Source: Natronorubrum bangense (lineage in GTDB: Archaea; Halobacteriota; Halobacteria; Halobacteriales; Natrialbaceae). Taken from it: a stretch of DNA of 64,000 nucleotides. A program made the translations under genes and the position numbers. Of this stretch, positions 24,079 to 34,527 are shown piece after piece. The DNA is taken from NCBI RefSeq assembly GCF_004799645.1, contig NZ_CP031305.1:62001-126000 (forward strand), in the 5' to 3' direction. Below the pieces are notes generated by a model that did no database searches, was not told where the DNA came from, and saw only the letters and a program-made list of their open reading frames with translations. Position 1 is the stretch's first letter; every line of letters starts with the position of its first letter.

Positions 24079-25098
24079 ATGCCACAACCAAACGCACCAC
24101 GCAAAGGCTCACTCGGGTTCGGCCCACGACAGCGGGCGACCAGCGAGGTCCCACGCTTTAACTCGTGGCCGGACGACGACGGACAGCCGACGCTCCAGGG
24201 TTTCGCGGGCTACAAGGCCGGTATGACCCACGTCGTTATGGTCGACGACAAAGCGAACTCGCCGACCGAGGGAATGGAAGAGACCGTTCCCGTGACGATC
24301 GTGGAGACGCCGCCAATGCGCGCCGTTGCTCTGCGAGTGTACGAAGACACCCCGTATGGTATGAAGCCACTGACTGAGGTCTGGACCGACGAGTTCGTTC
24401 CCGAACTCGATCGCGTGCTGGACCTTCCCGGTGACGATTACGACGTCGATGCCGCGACGGACGAACTCCGTGGCTACCTCGAAGAGGGACGCATCGACGA
24501 CGTTCGCGTCATCACCCACACGGTACCGGGGGAGGTTCCCTCGATGCCGAAGAAGAAACCGGACGTGATGGAAACGCGCGTCGGCGGCGGCTCTATCGAA
24601 GAGCGCGTCGACTTCGCCCTCGAGACCGTCGAGGACGGTGGCGAACACGTCATGAACGACATGTTCCGTGCCGGCGAGTACGTCGACGCAAGCGGCGTCA
24701 CGAAAGGGAAAGGGACGCAGGGTCCCGTCAAGCGATGGGGCGTCCAGAAACGCAAGGGCAAACACGCCCGGCAGGGCTGGCGTCGCCGCATCGGCAACCT
24801 CGGCCCCTGGAACCCATCCCGCGTCCGCTCGACGGTCCCACAGCAGGGACAGACGGGCTACCACCAGCGGACGGAACTGAACAAGCGCCTCGTCGACATC
24901 GGCGACGGCGCAGACGCGACGGTCGACGGTGGCTTCGTCAACTACGGCGAAGTCGATGGACCGCACGCGCTGATCAAGGGCTCGCTCCCCGGGCCAAACA
25001 AGCGTCTCGTACGCTTCCGCCCGGCGATCCGACCCGGAGACCAGCCGCGCCTCGATCCCGAGGTGCGCTACGTCTCCACCGCATCCAACCAGGGATAA
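24079..25098 (+). CDS. rpl3: 50S ribosomal protein L3 (uL3)
   Basis: Core large-subunit protein, 339 residues, the archaeal/eukaryotic long form. MPQPNAPRKGSLGFGPRQRA opens it, GYKAGMTHVV follows near residue 45, and VTKGKGTQGPVKRWGVQKRKGKHARQGWRRRIGNLGPWNPSRVRSTVPQQGQTGYHQRTELNKR is the loop that reaches toward the peptidyl transferase centre. ATG at 24079 is four bases after the SPOUT gene stop, and rpl4 follows three bases after its end. Confidence 0.97.
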   Translation: MPQPNAPRKGSLGFGPRQRATSEVPRFNSWPDDDGQPTLQGFAGYKAGMTHVVMVDDKANSPTEGMEETVPVTIVETPPMRAVALRVYEDTPYGMKPLTEVWTDEFVPELDRVLDLPGDDYDVDAATDELRGYLEEGRIDDVRVITHTVPGEVPSMPKKKPDVMETRVGGGSIEERVDFALETVEDGGEHVMNDMFRAGEYVDASGVTKGKGTQGPVKRWGVQKRKGKHARQGWRRRIGNLGPWNPSRVRSTVPQQGQTGYHQRTELNKRLVDIGDGADATVDGGFVNYGEVDGPHALIKGSLPGPNKRLVRFRPAIRPGDQPRLDPEVRYVSTASNQG

Positions 25099-25101
25099 CA
25101 C

Positions 25102-25854
25102 ATGGAAGCAACAGTACGCGACCTGAACGGCGACGAAACGGGCTCTGTCGAGCTCCCGGCGGTCTTCGAGACCACATACCGCCCGGACCTGATCGCCCGC
25201 GCCGTTCGTGTCGCCCAGGCAAACCGGAAGCAGGACTACGGTGCCGACGAGTTCGCTGGCAAGCGCACGCCGGCTGAATCGTTCGGTAGCGGCCGCGGTA
25301 TGGCCCACGTCCCACGCCAGGATGGACGCGCACGACGCGTTCCTCAGGCTATCAAAGGACGAAAGGCCCACCCACCAAAGGCCGAAAAAGACCAGTCCGA
25401 ATCGATCAACACGAAAGAAAAGAAGTTGGCCGTCCGCAGCGCCATCGCGGCAACGACGGACGCCGAAATCGTCGCCGACCGTGGTCACGAGTTCGACGAG
25501 GACGCCGAGATCCCGGTCGTCGTCGACGACGAGTTCGAGGACCTTCAGAAGACGAAGGAAGTCGTCTCGTTCCTCGAGGCCGCTGGTCTCGAGGCCGACA
25601 TCGAACGTGCCGACGAAGGTCGAAGCGTCCGATCCGGACAGGGGAAAGCCCGTGGCCGGAAGTACAAGACGCCGACGTCGATCCTCTTTGTCACCTCGAG
25701 TGAGTCCGGCCCATCCCGTGCGGCCCGGAACCTCGCTGGTGCCGACGTCACGACGGCTGCGGAGGTCAACGCAGAGGCACTCGCACCCGGCGCACAGCCG
25801 GGTCGACTGACTGTCTGGACCGAAAGCGCACTCGAAGAGGTGGCAGACCGATGA
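25102..25854 (+). CDS. rpl4: 50S ribosomal protein L4 (uL4)
   Basis: Large-subunit protein lining the exit tunnel, 250 residues. MEATVRDLNGDETGSVELPAVF, then RPDLIARAVRVAQANRKQDYGADEFAGKRT and the extended loop GRGMAHVPRQDGRARRVPQAIKGRKAHPPKAEK are characteristic of the archaeal L4e type. Its stop overlaps the ATG of rpl23 by four bases. Confidence 0.97.
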   Translation: MEATVRDLNGDETGSVELPAVFETTYRPDLIARAVRVAQANRKQDYGADEFAGKRTPAESFGSGRGMAHVPRQDGRARRVPQAIKGRKAHPPKAEKDQSESINTKEKKLAVRSAIAATTDAEIVADRGHEFDEDAEIPVVVDDEFEDLQKTKEVVSFLEAAGLEADIERADEGRSVRSGQGKARGRKYKTPTSILFVTSSESGPSRAARNLAGADVTTAAEVNAEALAPGAQPGRLTVWTESALEEVADR

Positions 25855-26105
25855 GTTCGATCATCGAACACCCACTGGTCACGGAGAAGGCGATGAACGA
25901 CATGGACTACGAGAACAAGCTCCAGTTCGTCGTCAACCCCGACGCCACCAAACCCGAGATTCGCGACGAAGTCGAAGCTCGCTTCGACATCTCGGTCGCT
26001 GACGTCAACACGCAGGTAACGATGAAAGGCAAGAAGAAAGCGACAATCAAACTGTCCGAGGACGACGACGCTCAGGAAGTCGCCTCCCGGATCGGGGTGT
26101 TCTAA
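25851..26105 (+). CDS. rpl23: 50S ribosomal protein L23 (uL23)
   Basis: Tunnel-exit protein and docking site for SRP, 84 residues. MSSIIEHPLVTEKAMNDMDYENKLQFVV and DVNTQVTMKGKKKATIKL are the family signatures. It overlaps rpl4 by ATGA and ends two bases before rpl2. Confidence 0.97.
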   Translation: MSSIIEHPLVTEKAMNDMDYENKLQFVVNPDATKPEIRDEVEARFDISVADVNTQVTMKGKKKATIKLSEDDDAQEVASRIGVF

Positions 26106-26107
26106 GA

Positions 26108-26830
26108 ATGGGACGACGCATTCAAGGACAACGACGCGGACGCGGGACATCGACGTTCCGTGCCCCATCCCATCGCTACAAGGCGAAACTCGACCACAAG
26201 AAGGAAGAAGACGACGACGTCATTCGCGGAACCGTCGTCGACATCGAACACGACCCGGCTCGGTCCGCACCGATCGCCGCTGTCGAGTTCGAAGACGGCG
26301 ATCAGCGACTCATCCTCGTTCCTGAGGGTGTCGCCGTCGGCGAGGAGATCCAGGTCGGTGTTTCGGCTGAGATCAAACCCGGGAACACGCTCCCGCTCGC
26401 GGAGATCCCCGAAGGGGTTCCGGTCTGTAACGTCGAGGCAAACCAGGGCGACGGCGGTCGATTCGCTCGCGCCTCCGGTGTCAACGCAGACCTGATCACC
26501 CACGACCGCAACGCAGCGGTCATCCAGCTCCCAAGTGGCGAGGTCAAGCGCCTCGATCCGCAGTGCCGTGCAACCATCGGCGTCGTCGCTGGTGGTGGCC
26601 GAACGGAGAAGCCGTTCGTCAAGGCAGGGAACAAGTATCACAAGATGAAATCGCGCGGGACGAAGTATCCACGCGTCCGTGGTGTCGCGATGAACGCCGT
26701 CGACCACCCATTCGGTGGCGGTGGCCGCCAGCACCCCGGCAAACCAAAGTCCGTCTCGCGGGACGCCCCGCCAGGACGGAAGGTCGGTGACATCTCGTCC
26801 CGACGCACCGGTCGAGGTGGCAACAAATGA
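26108..26830 (+). CDS. rpl2: 50S ribosomal protein L2 (uL2)
   Basis: Large-subunit protein needed for subunit joining and peptidyl transfer, 240 residues. The N-terminal [25 protein letters not shown] is the archaeal form; the C-terminal signature [25 protein letters not shown] (about 195-220) includes the functionally important His. The stop overlaps the rps19 start (ATGA). Confidence 0.97.
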   Translation: MGRRIQGQRRGRGTSTFRAPSHRYKAKLDHKKEEDDDVIRGTVVDIEHDPARSAPIAAVEFEDGDQRLILVPEGVAVGEEIQVGVSAEIKPGNTLPLAEIPEGVPVCNVEANQGDGGRFARASGVNADLITHDRNAAVIQLPSGEVKRLDPQCRATIGVVAGGGRTEKPFVKAGNKYHKMKSRGTKYPRVRGVAMNAVDHPFGGGGRQHPGKPKSVSRDAPPGRKVGDISSRRTGRGGNK

Positions 26831-27249
26831 GTCAGGAGTACCGAACCGGCCGTGAAGGTGAGTTCACCTACCGCGGCTACACGCTCGACGAGCTGCAGGA
26901 GATGGAGCTCGAAGAAGTTGCAGAACAGCTACCCGCTCGCAAGCGGCGAAGTATCAAACGCGGTCTCTCCGTCGAGAAGCAGAAGCTCCTCGAGAAGGCC
27001 CGCGAAAAAGACGAGGAAGAGACAGCGAACGCGCCGATTCGAACCCACCTTCGGGATATGCCAATCCTGCCGGAGTTCGTCGGCCTGACCTTCGAGGTCT
27101 ACAACGGCCAGTCGTTCGAGCGCGTCCGTGTCGAACCCGAGATGATCGGACACTATCTCGGCGAGTTCCGACTGACCCGGACGTCCGTCGAGCACGGACA
27201 GGCCGGTATCGGTGCGACTCGATCCTCGAAGTTCGTCCCACTGAAGTGA
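26827..27249 (+). CDS. rps19: 30S ribosomal protein S19 (uS19)
   Basis: Head protein of the small subunit, 140 residues. The C-terminal [36 protein letters not shown] is the family signature. An N-terminal extension of about 50 residues compared with bacteria ([38 protein letters not shown]) is normal for archaea. Overlaps rpl2 by four bases. Confidence 0.97.
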   Translation: MSQEYRTGREGEFTYRGYTLDELQEMELEEVAEQLPARKRRSIKRGLSVEKQKLLEKAREKDEEETANAPIRTHLRDMPILPEFVGLTFEVYNGQSFERVRVEPEMIGHYLGEFRLTRTSVEHGQAGIGATRSSKFVPLK

Positions 27250-27256
27250 TCACCGT

Positions 27257-27733
27257 ATGGGAATCAACTACTCAGTCGACGCAGACCCGGACACAACCGC
27301 GAAAGCGATGCTCCGAGAGCGTCACATGAGCCACAAGCACAGCAAAGAGGTCGCCCGCGAACTCAAGGGCCGTACCGTCGAAAACGCCCAGGCGTACCTC
27401 CAGGATGTCATCGACCAGAAGCAGTCGGTCCCATTCAAGTCCCACAACACCGGCGCGGGTCACCGCTCCGATATTGAGGGCTGGGACGCCGGCAAATACC
27501 CCGAGAAGGCCTCTGAAGCGTTCCTCGACTTGCTCGAGAACGTTGAGTCCAACGCGGACCACCAGGGCTTCGACGGCGCATCGATGGAGATCGCCCACGT
27601 CGCCGCCCACAAAGTCGGCGAATCGGTCGGCCGCAAGCCCCGCGCAATGGGACGTGCGTCCGCCTGGAACACGCCGCAAGTGGACGTCGAAATCGTGGTC
27701 GAAGAAACTGAGGACGACGAGGAAGATAACTAA
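27257..27733 (+). CDS. rpl22: 50S ribosomal protein L22 (uL22)
   Basis: Tunnel protein, 158 residues. [52 protein letters not shown] and the beta-hairpin region [19 protein letters not shown] are seen. An acidic tail ends the chain. Its stop overlaps the rps3 start (TAATG). Confidence 0.97.
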   Translation: MGINYSVDADPDTTAKAMLRERHMSHKHSKEVARELKGRTVENAQAYLQDVIDQKQSVPFKSHNTGAGHRSDIEGWDAGKYPEKASEAFLDLLENVESNADHQGFDGASMEIAHVAAHKVGESVGRKPRAMGRASAWNTPQVDVEIVVEETEDDEEDN

Positions 27734-28659
27734 TGGCTGACGAACACCAGTTCATCGAAAACGGCCTCCAGCGGTCACAGATCGACGAGTTCTTCCAGGA
27801 AGAGCTCGGCCGCGCAGGCTACGGTGGCATGGACGTCGCCAAGACGCCGATGGGTACGCAGATCGTCCTCAAGGCCGAAAAGCCCGGGATGGTCATCGGC
27901 AAAGGTGGCGAGAACATCCGGAAGGTCACGACGGCTCTCGAGGAGAAATTCAACCTCGAGGACCCACAGATCGACGTGCAGGAGGTCGAAGAACCCGACC
28001 TGAACGCACGGATCGTCGCTGATCGACTGGCCAACGCACTCGAGCGTGGCTGGTACTTCCGGAAAGCCGGTCACACGACGATCGACCGCATCATGGAAGC
28101 CGGCGCACTTGGCGCCGAGATCGTCCTCTCCGGAAAGGTCACGGGCGCACGATCGCGCGTCGAGAAGTTCAACCGTGGCTACATCAAGCACAACGGCGAA
28201 CCCGCCGAAGAGGTCGTCGACCACGGCCAGGGCGTCGCAGTGATGAAACTCGGTACCATCGGGGTCAACGTCAAGATCATCCCACCAGGTGCCAAGCTTC
28301 CCGACGACTTCGCCGTCTACGAAGACATGGACCCCGAGGAAGTCGTCCCTGACGCCGTCGAGGCCAACGAGGCAGAGGGTGTCGAGGAACTCCTCGAGGG
28401 CGAACCCGAAGCGGCCGAGGCAGCCGGCGCCGAAGCTGCGGCCGACGAGGCCGTCGAGACGGACGCCGAGGATGACCTCGACGAAGACGTCGTCGAGGAA
28501 GTCATCGAAGCCGAAGTCGACGACGAAGAGGAAGTCGACGTCCCAGACGAGTCCCCAATCGAGGACGACCTCGATGAACTCGAGGAAGACGTCGAAGCGG
28601 AAGCCGAAGAACTCGTCGCGGAGATGGAAGACGAGGACGACGAGGGAGGTGACGCCTGA
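27733..28659 (+). CDS. rps3: 30S ribosomal protein S3 (uS3)
   Basis: Small-subunit protein at the mRNA entry, 308 residues. The KH domain has [20 protein letters not shown], and the C-terminal domain has [32 protein letters not shown]. After about residue 205 comes an 80-100-residue low-complexity tail made mostly of Glu, Asp, Ala and Val, typical of haloarchaeal S3 and probably disordered. TAATG overlap with rpl22 and ATGA-type overlap with rpl29. Confidence 0.97.
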   Translation: MADEHQFIENGLQRSQIDEFFQEELGRAGYGGMDVAKTPMGTQIVLKAEKPGMVIGKGGENIRKVTTALEEKFNLEDPQIDVQEVEEPDLNARIVADRLANALERGWYFRKAGHTTIDRIMEAGALGAEIVLSGKVTGARSRVEKFNRGYIKHNGEPAEEVVDHGQGVAVMKLGTIGVNVKIIPPGAKLPDDFAVYEDMDPEEVVPDAVEANEAEGVEELLEGEPEAAEAAGAEAAADEAVETDAEDDLDEDVVEEVIEAEVDDEEEVDVPDESPIEDDLDELEEDVEAEAEELVAEMEDEDDEGGDA

Positions 28660-28871
28660 TGGCGATTCTCCACGTCGAAGAGATCCGCGACATGACGCCT
28701 GCAGAACGAGCAGAGGAGCTCGAAGAACTCGAGACGGAGCTGCTGAACCAGAAGTCCGTTCTCGCAGCCGGTGGTGCACCGGAGAATCCGGGCCGCATCG
28801 GCGAACTAGGTACCACCATCGCGCGGATCAAGACGATCCAGCGTGAGGAAGGCGACCTCGACGAAGAGTAA
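28659..28871 (+). CDS. rpl29: 50S ribosomal protein L29 (uL29)
   Basis: A 70-residue two-helix protein at the tunnel exit: [64 protein letters not shown]. It overlaps the rps3 stop by one base and is followed eight bases later by the RNase P protein gene. Confidence 0.95.
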   Translation: MAILHVEEIRDMTPAERAEELEELETELLNQKSVLAAGGAPENPGRIGELGTTIARIKTIQREEGDLDEE

Positions 28872-28878
28872 TCGAACA

Positions 28879-29283
28879 ATGGCACTGACACCTGAGACCC
28901 TGCCGCGACACGAACTCAATGGGCTCCCCGTGCGAGTCGTCGAGAGTGACGACGATTCGCGAGTGGGCCTCGAGGGCCGCGTCGTCATCGAGACGACCAA
29001 CACCCTTTCCATCGAGATTCGGAACGGTGGCGAGTCTCGGGTCGTGATGGTGCCGAAGTCGGGCTCGACGTTCGAGTTCGCGATCACAGATGACGCCGCC
29101 GACTTCCCAAAGGAGTCGGGGACCATGTCCAAACTGGCCGACACTCAACCTGCGGGCACCGAGCAATCGGACGCCGCAGACAGCGCCGGCGAGGATGTGG
29201 CCTACGTTACGGTCGATGGCTCGCGACTGCTCTCACGCCCTGCCCGACGCACGGAAACTAGTGGTGATTCACCATGGCAATAG
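28879..29283 (+). CDS. rnp1: ribonuclease P protein component 1 (Rpp29/Pop4)
   Basis: Protein subunit of archaeal RNase P, which trims tRNA 5' ends, 134 residues. The Sm-like core is [55 protein letters not shown], and the second half has [19 protein letters not shown] Ser/Ala/Asp-rich insert (about 77-103) separates the last strands. The gene lies between rpl29 and rps17, its conserved archaeal place, and its last ten bases overlap rps17. ATG at 28879 is used, although the frame is open to 28843 inside rpl29. Confidence 0.92.
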   Translation: MALTPETLPRHELNGLPVRVVESDDDSRVGLEGRVVIETTNTLSIEIRNGGESRVVMVPKSGSTFEFAITDDAADFPKESGTMSKLADTQPAGTEQSDAADSAGEDVAYVTVDGSRLLSRPARRTETSGDSPWQ

Positions 29284-29708
29284 GACTAGACGTTGAAACC
29301 CCTCCGGAACCCGAAAACCCGGAGGAATACGACTACAAGACGTGTCCGTTCTACGGCGAGCTTCCCGTTCGAGGACAGATCCTCGAAGGGCAGGTCGTCT
29401 CGACGGACATGGACAAGACCGTAGTCGTCGAGCGAGAGTACGATGTGGCGGTTCCAAAATACGACCGCCTCATGAAACGACGCTCGCGCATCCCGGCACA
29501 CGTACCGGGCGTGCTCGAGCCGCTCTCGGTCGGTGACTCGGTCAAGATCGCAGAGACCCGACCACTGTCGAAGACGAAATCGCACGTGGTCGTCGAAATA
29601 ACTGAAGAAGCAACTGCAGCCGACGTCGCCGAGCTGACCGGCGAAAGCGAGCCGGACCCACAGCTTTCGGCCGACGACCTCGGCGGCAGCAACGAGGGTG
29701 ATGAGTGA
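29274..29708 (+). CDS. rps17: 30S ribosomal protein S17 (uS17)
   Basis: Small-subunit OB-fold protein, 144 residues. The core is [80 protein letters not shown] 30-residue acidic tail (after about 114) makes it longer than most S17 proteins, as in other haloarchaea. Overlaps rnp1 by ten bases and shares one base with rpl14. Confidence 0.96.
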   Translation: MAIGLDVETPPEPENPEEYDYKTCPFYGELPVRGQILEGQVVSTDMDKTVVVEREYDVAVPKYDRLMKRRSRIPAHVPGVLEPLSVGDSVKIAETRPLSKTKSHVVVEITEEATAADVAELTGESEPDPQLSADDLGGSNEGDE

Positions 29709-30106
29709 TGGAGGCAATGAAAGCCGACGTCACCCAGGGACTCAAGAAAGGGTCGCTGGTCACGTGTGCCGACAACACTGGCGCACGCGAACTCAAAGTC
29801 CTCAGCGTCGCGGGCTACCACGGCACCAAGAACCGCCAGCCAAAAGCGGGACTCGGTGACAAAGTGACCGTTTCGGTCACCAAGGGTACGCCCGAGATGC
29901 GCCGACAGGTCCTCGAGGCCGTCATCGTCCGCCAGCGGAAGTCGATCCGCCGGCCAGACGGGACGCGACTGAAGTTCGAGGACAACGCGGCCGTCATCAT
30001 CGACGAGAACGAAGAGCCCCGCGGAACGGAAATCAAGGGCCCGATCGCCCGCGAAGTCGCAGAACGCTTCGGAGCAATCGCAAGTACCGCAACGATGATC
30101 GTATAG
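29708..30106 (+). CDS. rpl14: 50S ribosomal protein L14 (uL14)
   Basis: Subunit-interface protein, 132 residues. [90 protein letters not shown] is the complete family pattern. ATG at 29708 shares its A with the TGA of rps17; GTG at 29705 is less likely. Confidence 0.97.
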   Translation: MEAMKADVTQGLKKGSLVTCADNTGARELKVLSVAGYHGTKNRQPKAGLGDKVTVSVTKGTPEMRRQVLEAVIVRQRKSIRRPDGTRLKFEDNAAVIIDENEEPRGTEIKGPIAREVAERFGAIASTATMIV

Positions 30107-30109
30107 ACA

Positions 30110-30466
30110 ATGAGCAAGCAACCACACAAACAGCGAAACCAGACGGAGCATGCGCCGCTGCACAAGCGAGGGAAGCAGCTCCACGCGACGCTGTCCGACG
30201 ACCTCCGCGAGGAGTACGAGACCCGACGCACCCGTGTTAACGCGGGCGACACCGTCGAGGTCATGCGCGGTGACCACGCTGGAACGGAAGGCGAGGTCCT
30301 TCGTGCGATCCTCGAGGACGGGACGATCCACGTCGAGGACGTGACGGTCGAGACGGCAGACGGCGAAGAAGTGCCACGACCGCTTGCCCCCTCGAACGTC
30401 CGTATCACGGAACTCGACCTGGAAGACGAGCGTCGCGAGGCGCGTCTCGAAGGTGATACCGAATGA
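30110..30466 (+). CDS. rpl24: 50S ribosomal protein L24 (uL24)
   Basis: Assembly-initiator protein, 118 residues. KOW motif is [22 protein letters not shown] (about 44-65), preceded by the archaeal N-terminal [26 protein letters not shown]. Its stop overlaps rps4e (ATGA). Confidence 0.97.
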   Translation: MSKQPHKQRNQTEHAPLHKRGKQLHATLSDDLREEYETRRTRVNAGDTVEVMRGDHAGTEGEVLRAILEDGTIHVEDVTVETADGEEVPRPLAPSNVRITELDLEDERREARLEGDTE

Positions 30467-31164
30467 GCAACCACCAGAAACGACTGTCAGTACCGAAGTC
30501 CTGGCCGGTCGAGCGGAAGACTAACGTCTTCACGGTCAAGGCCGGTGCCGGCCCACACGGCAAAGAGGGCGTTCCGCTCGTCGTCTTGCTGCGGGACGTA
30601 CTCGGCTACGTGGACTCGAAGAAAGAAGCACGATACGCCCTCTCCGAGGATGCAATCCTCGTCAACGGCGAGCCGATCAATGACGAACAGCGCCCAATCG
30701 GCATGTTCGACATTATCGCGTTCCCCGGCCGAGAGGAGTACTACCGCGTCTTCCCCGACGAAGGCGGCCGACTTGCGCTGACTGAGATCGACGAGGATGC
30801 TGCAGAAAGCCGCCTCGGCAAGATCGCAGGCAAACAGCAGGTCACCGGTGGGGACACGCAGCTGACGCTGCACGATGGCACGAACGTCATCGTCGACGAC
30901 GGCAGCGAGTACAACACGAGCGACTCCGTCGTTGTCGACAACGACGACAAGTCGATCGTGGCTCACTTCCCATTCGAAGAGGGCGCACTCGTCACAGCCA
31001 TCCGTGGCAACCACGGTGGCAAGATCGGCGAGATCGACGCGATCGACATCACGCCAGGAAGCGGTCCGAACACCGTCGGTGTCTCTACCGACGACGACGG
31101 ATTCGAGACCATCCAGGAGTACGTCGTCGTGATCGACGAGAACTTCACGGGTGATGACGAATGA
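30463..31164 (+). CDS. rps4e: 30S ribosomal protein S4e (eS4)
   Basis: Archaeal/eukaryotic-type small-subunit protein, 233 residues. N-terminal [46 protein letters not shown], an S4-like RNA-binding part ([34 protein letters not shown]) and the KOW-like [16 protein letters not shown] (about 187-202). Overlaps rpl5 by four bases. Confidence 0.97.
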   Translation: MSNHQKRLSVPKSWPVERKTNVFTVKAGAGPHGKEGVPLVVLLRDVLGYVDSKKEARYALSEDAILVNGEPINDEQRPIGMFDIIAFPGREEYYRVFPDEGGRLALTEIDEDAAESRLGKIAGKQQVTGGDTQLTLHDGTNVIVDDGSEYNTSDSVVVDNDDKSIVAHFPFEEGALVTAIRGNHGGKIGEIDAIDITPGSGPNTVGVSTDDDGFETIQEYVVVIDENFTGDDE

Positions 31165-31697
31165 GCGAAGCTGACGTCGGCGAGTTCCACGAGATGCGAA
31201 AGCCCCGCGTCGAGAAAGTCGTCGTCCACATGGGCGTCGGCCGCGGTGGCCGCGAACTCGGCAAAGCCGAGGACATTCTCGAGGAAGTCACGCAGCAAGA
31301 AAGCGTCCGTACCCAGGCGAAAAAGACCGAACCCGATTTCGGCATTCGTCAGGGCGACCCGATCGGCGCGAAGGTCACCCTTCGTGGCGACGAGGCTGCT
31401 GAGTTCCTCGAGACGGCACTGCCGCTTGCGGAACTCTCCGCGAAGCAGTTCGACGATACTGGCAACTTCAGCTTCGGTGTTGCAGAGCACACCGAGTTCC
31501 CCAGCCAGGAATACGACCCGAACGTCGGGATCTACGGCATGGACGTCACCGTCAACCTGGTCCGTCCAGGCTACCGCGTCGCAAAACGCGACAAGGCCAA
31601 CCGTTCGATCCCTTCGAGCCACCGACTCACCCCCGAGGACGCAATTGCGTACCTCGAGGCGAACTTCGACGTGAGCGTGGAGGCAGACGATGAGTGA
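31161..31697 (+). CDS. rpl5: 50S ribosomal protein L5 (uL5)
   Basis: Central protuberance protein binding 5S rRNA, 178 residues. [67 protein letters not shown] and [27 protein letters not shown] are typical of the archaeal form. Its last eight bases overlap rps14. Confidence 0.97.
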   Translation: MSEADVGEFHEMRKPRVEKVVVHMGVGRGGRELGKAEDILEEVTQQESVRTQAKKTEPDFGIRQGDPIGAKVTLRGDEAAEFLETALPLAELSAKQFDDTGNFSFGVAEHTEFPSQEYDPNVGIYGMDVTVNLVRPGYRVAKRDKANRSIPSSHRLTPEDAIAYLEANFDVSVEADDE

Positions 31698-31878
31698 AAC
31701 TGAAACAGACGTAGAAAGCGAGCGCACGGGCGAGCACGCCGCAAAGCGCACGGGGCAGGAAGCGGCCTGCCAGCGCTGTGGCCGCAAACAGGGGCTTGTC
31801 GGCAAGTACGACATCAACCTCTGTCGGCAGTGCTTCCGCGAGATTGCTCGTGACATGGGATTCAGGAAGTATCGATAA
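31690..31878 (+). CDS. rps14: 30S ribosomal protein S14 (uS14), zinc-binding
   Basis: A 62-residue protein with a zinc site: CQRC, then CRQC 15 residues further, so it is the zinc-binding form. The C-terminal [14 protein letters not shown] is diagnostic. An acidic N-terminal tail of about 20 residues precedes the finger. It overlaps rpl5 by eight bases and ends one base before rps8. Confidence 0.96.
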   Translation: MSETETDVESERTGEHAAKRTGQEAACQRCGRKQGLVGKYDINLCRQCFREIARDMGFRKYR

Positions 31879-31879
31879 T

Positions 31880-32272
31880 ATGACTGGAAACGATCCACTC
31901 AGCAACGCGCTCTCGGGACTCGACAACGCCGAGAGTGTGGGGCATCTGACCCACGAGGTAACACCCGCCTCCAACGAGATCGGCAGCGTACTCGAGGTCT
32001 TCTACGACCGCGGGTACATCGACGGCTTCGAGTACGTCGACGACGGTAAAGCCGGTCAGTTTGAGGTCGAACTGAAAGGAGCGATCAACCAGTGTGGCCC
32101 CGTCAAGCCCCGCTACGCCGTTGGCGCAGAAGACTTCGAGAAATGGGAGAAGCGCTATCTTCCCGCTCGAGGCTTCGGTGCACTCGTCGTCACGACGAGC
32201 AACGGTATCATGAGCCATTACGAGGCGCGTGAGGAGGGCATCGGTGGTCAGGTTATCGCATACGTCTACTAA
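31880..32272 (+). CDS. rps8: 30S ribosomal protein S8 (uS8)
   Basis: Small-subunit platform protein, 130 residues. [52 protein letters not shown] at the N-terminus and [37 protein letters not shown] at the C-terminus. ATG at 31880 is one base after rps14; the longer frame upstream lies inside rps14 and is not used. Confidence 0.97.
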   Translation: MTGNDPLSNALSGLDNAESVGHLTHEVTPASNEIGSVLEVFYDRGYIDGFEYVDDGKAGQFEVELKGAINQCGPVKPRYAVGAEDFEKWEKRYLPARGFGALVVTTSNGIMSHYEAREEGIGGQVIAYVY

Positions 32273-32274
32273 CC

Positions 32275-32808
32275 ATGCGAGTCGAACTGGAAATCCCTGA
32301 CAACGTAACCGTCGAGACCGACCATCTCGATGTGACCGTCGACGGTCCGGAAGGCAGCGTTTCGCGCCGTCTCTGGTACCCTGACGTGTCCGTCGAGACA
32401 GAAGACGACACTGTGGTCATCGAAAGCGACGCCGAGGACGCGAAAACGAACGCGACCGTCGGCACCTTCGAGAGCCACATCACGAACGCCTTCCACGGCG
32501 TGACCGAGGGCTGGGAGTACAAGATGGAAGTCTTCTACTCTCACTTCCCAATGCAGGTCCGCGTGGACGGCGACGAGGTCGTCATCGAGAACTTCCTCGG
32601 CGAGAAGGCACCGCGACGCACGACTATCCACGGTGAGACGGACGTCTCCGTCGACAACGAACGCCTCGTCCTCTCCGGTCCGAACAAAGAGGACGTCGGC
32701 CAGACGGCGGCAGACATCGAGCAGCTGACCCGAGTCAGCGGCAAAGACACCCGTGTCTTCCAGGACGGGGTCTACATCACCGAGAAACCCGCGAAAGGAG
32801 GTGCCTGA
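32275..32808 (+). CDS. rpl6: 50S ribosomal protein L6 (uL6)
   Basis: Large-subunit protein near the GTPase-associated centre, 177 residues. MRVELEIPDNVTVETDHLDVTVDGPEGSVSRRLWYPDV and YSHFPMQVRVDGDEVVIENFLGEKAPRRT are characteristic. The gap to rps8 is two bases and to rpl32e three. Confidence 0.97.
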   Translation: MRVELEIPDNVTVETDHLDVTVDGPEGSVSRRLWYPDVSVETEDDTVVIESDAEDAKTNATVGTFESHITNAFHGVTEGWEYKMEVFYSHFPMQVRVDGDEVVIENFLGEKAPRRTTIHGETDVSVDNERLVLSGPNKEDVGQTAADIEQLTRVSGKDTRVFQDGVYITEKPAKGGA

Positions 32809-32811
32809 TAG

Positions 32812-33537
32812 ATGGCAGACGAAGACCAAGCAAACGACGAGCCACAGGAGCTCGAGGACATCAGCGGCGTCGGCGAGAGCAAGGCAGATGCCCTGCGCGA
32901 AGCCGGCTTCGAGTCCATCGAGGACGTCAAAGAGGCCGACCAGGACGAACTGGCCGAAGCCGATGGCGTCGGGAACGCACTTGCGGCCCGAATCAAAGCC
33001 GACGTCGGCGATCTCGAGGTCACCGAAGAGACCGAAGCCGAGATCGAAGATGAAGGCGAAGCAGAAGAAGAGCCAGCCGAGGACGTCGAGACGGAACTCC
33101 AGCCCCGCGGGCTGACCGAGAAGACGCCCGAGCTTTCCGAGGAGGAAGAACGACTGCTCCAGCGCCGCCGTAGCGTCAGCAGTCCACAGTTCAACCGACA
33201 GGACTACCACAAGAAAAAGCGGACCCCAGAATCCTGGCGCCGCCCACGCGGTCAGCTGTCGAAACAGCGCCGTGGCGTCAAAGGGAAGGGGCCGAAAGTG
33301 TCGGCCGGCTACCGAACGCCCGAAGCCGTTCGAGGGAAACACCCAAGCGGCTTCGACGAGGTCTACGTCGAGAACACCGACGACCTCGACGGTGTCGACG
33401 GCGACCATCAGGCCGTTCGAATCGCATCCGCTGTTGGCGCACGCAAGCGCGAGCGGATCGAAGAACAGGCCGAGGAACAGGGCGTTCGCGTCCTGAACCC
33501 AACCTACGAAGAAGTCGAGGTGGAATCCAATGACTGA
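32812..33537 (+). CDS. rpl32e: 50S ribosomal protein L32e (eL32) with N-terminal extension
   Basis: Archaeal/eukaryotic large-subunit protein, 241 residues, about 100 longer than the basic core. The extension has a helix-hairpin-helix-like stretch (about 12-65: [54 protein letters not shown]) and a Glu-rich linker. The core begins near 110 and has [44 protein letters not shown]. The extension is usual in haloarchaea. Overlaps rpl19e by eight bases. Confidence 0.96.
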   Translation: MADEDQANDEPQELEDISGVGESKADALREAGFESIEDVKEADQDELAEADGVGNALAARIKADVGDLEVTEETEAEIEDEGEAEEEPAEDVETELQPRGLTEKTPELSEEEERLLQRRRSVSSPQFNRQDYHKKKRTPESWRRPRGQLSKQRRGVKGKGPKVSAGYRTPEAVRGKHPSGFDEVYVENTDDLDGVDGDHQAVRIASAVGARKRERIEEQAEEQGVRVLNPTYEEVEVESND

Positions 33538-33979
33538 TCTTTCCGCACAGAAGCGACTCGCTGCCGACGTCTTAGACGTCGGGCAGAACCGCATCTGGCT
33601 CGACCCCGAGGCCCAGGCGGACATCGCCGAAGCGATTACCCGCGACGAGATCCGTGAGCTCGTCGACGAGGGACGCATTCAGGCCGAAGACGCCAAGGGC
33701 AACTCCCGTGGCCGTGCCCGTGAGCGCAACGCAAAACGCGCTTACGGCCACCAGAACGGCCCCGGCAAGCGCCGCGGCAAGAAAGGCGCTCGCCAGAACA
33801 AGAAAGAAGAATGGCAGAACAAGATTCGCGCACAGCGACGGAAGCTGCGTGAACTCCGCGACAAGGGCGAGCTGACGCCCACGCAGTACCGCGAGCTTTA
33901 CAAGAAGGCTGGCGGTGGGGAGTTCCGTAGTGTCCGGTATCTGTTGAATTACATTGACGAAACCTACGGTGACCAATAA
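33530..33979 (+). CDS. rpl19e: 50S ribosomal protein L19e (eL19)
   Basis: A 149-residue archaeal/eukaryotic protein: [88 protein letters not shown]. The long C-terminal helix follows. Its stop shares one base with the rpl18 start (TAATG). Confidence 0.97.
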   Translation: MTDLSAQKRLAADVLDVGQNRIWLDPEAQADIAEAITRDEIRELVDEGRIQAEDAKGNSRGRARERNAKRAYGHQNGPGKRRGKKGARQNKKEEWQNKIRAQRRKLRELRDKGELTPTQYRELYKKAGGGEFRSVRYLLNYIDETYGDQ

Positions 33980-34527
33980 TGGCGACAGGACCACGATATA
34001 AGGTACCGATGCGGCGTCGCCGTGAGGTCCGGACGGACTACCACCAGAGGTTGCGCCTGCTGAAATCGGGCAAGCCCCGCCTGGTTGCTCGCAAGAGCAA
34101 CAAGCATACTACGGCGCAGCTGATTACTCCCGGACCTCAGGGAGACGAGACGCTCGCAAGCGCACACTCGAGCGATCTAGAAGCGTACGGCTGGGAAGCA
34201 CCCACAGGAAACATCTCTGCGGCCTACCTGACCGGCCTGCTGGCCGGCAAACGAGCCGTCGAGGCAGGTCTCGAGGAAGCAGTCCTCGACATCGGCCTCA
34301 ACACGGCAACCCCCGGGAACAAGGTGTTCGCGGTGCAGGAAGGCGCAATCGACGCAGGCCTTGAGATCCCGCACAACGACAGCGTGCTTGCAGACTGGTC
34401 GCGTACCCGCGGCGAACACATCGCCGAGTACGCCGAACAGCTCGACGAGCCACTGTACAGCGGTGAGTTCGACGCAGCAGATCTGCCAGAACACTTTGAC
34501 GACGTACGAGAGGCGATTCTCGAATGA
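33979..34527 (+). CDS. rpl18: 50S ribosomal protein L18 (uL18)
   Basis: 5S rRNA-binding protein, 182 residues. [49 protein letters not shown] and [27 protein letters not shown] are family signatures; the archaeal C-terminal extension is present. Overlaps rps5 by four bases. Confidence 0.97.
   Translation: MATGPRYKVPMRRRREVRTDYHQRLRLLKSGKPRLVARKSNKHTTAQLITPGPQGDETLASAHSSDLEAYGWEAPTGNISAAYLTGLLAGKRAVEAGLEEAVLDIGLNTATPGNKVFAVQEGAIDAGLEIPHNDSVLADWSRTRGEHIAEYAEQLDEPLYSGEFDAADLPEHFDDVREAILE

Noticed and set aside
24109..25488. 459-codon minus-strand ORF
   Set aside because: Antisense to rpl3 and rpl4; the ribosomal proteins are certain.
32269..33678. 469-codon minus-strand ORF
   Set aside because: Antisense to rpl6 and rpl32e, a by-product of their codon use.
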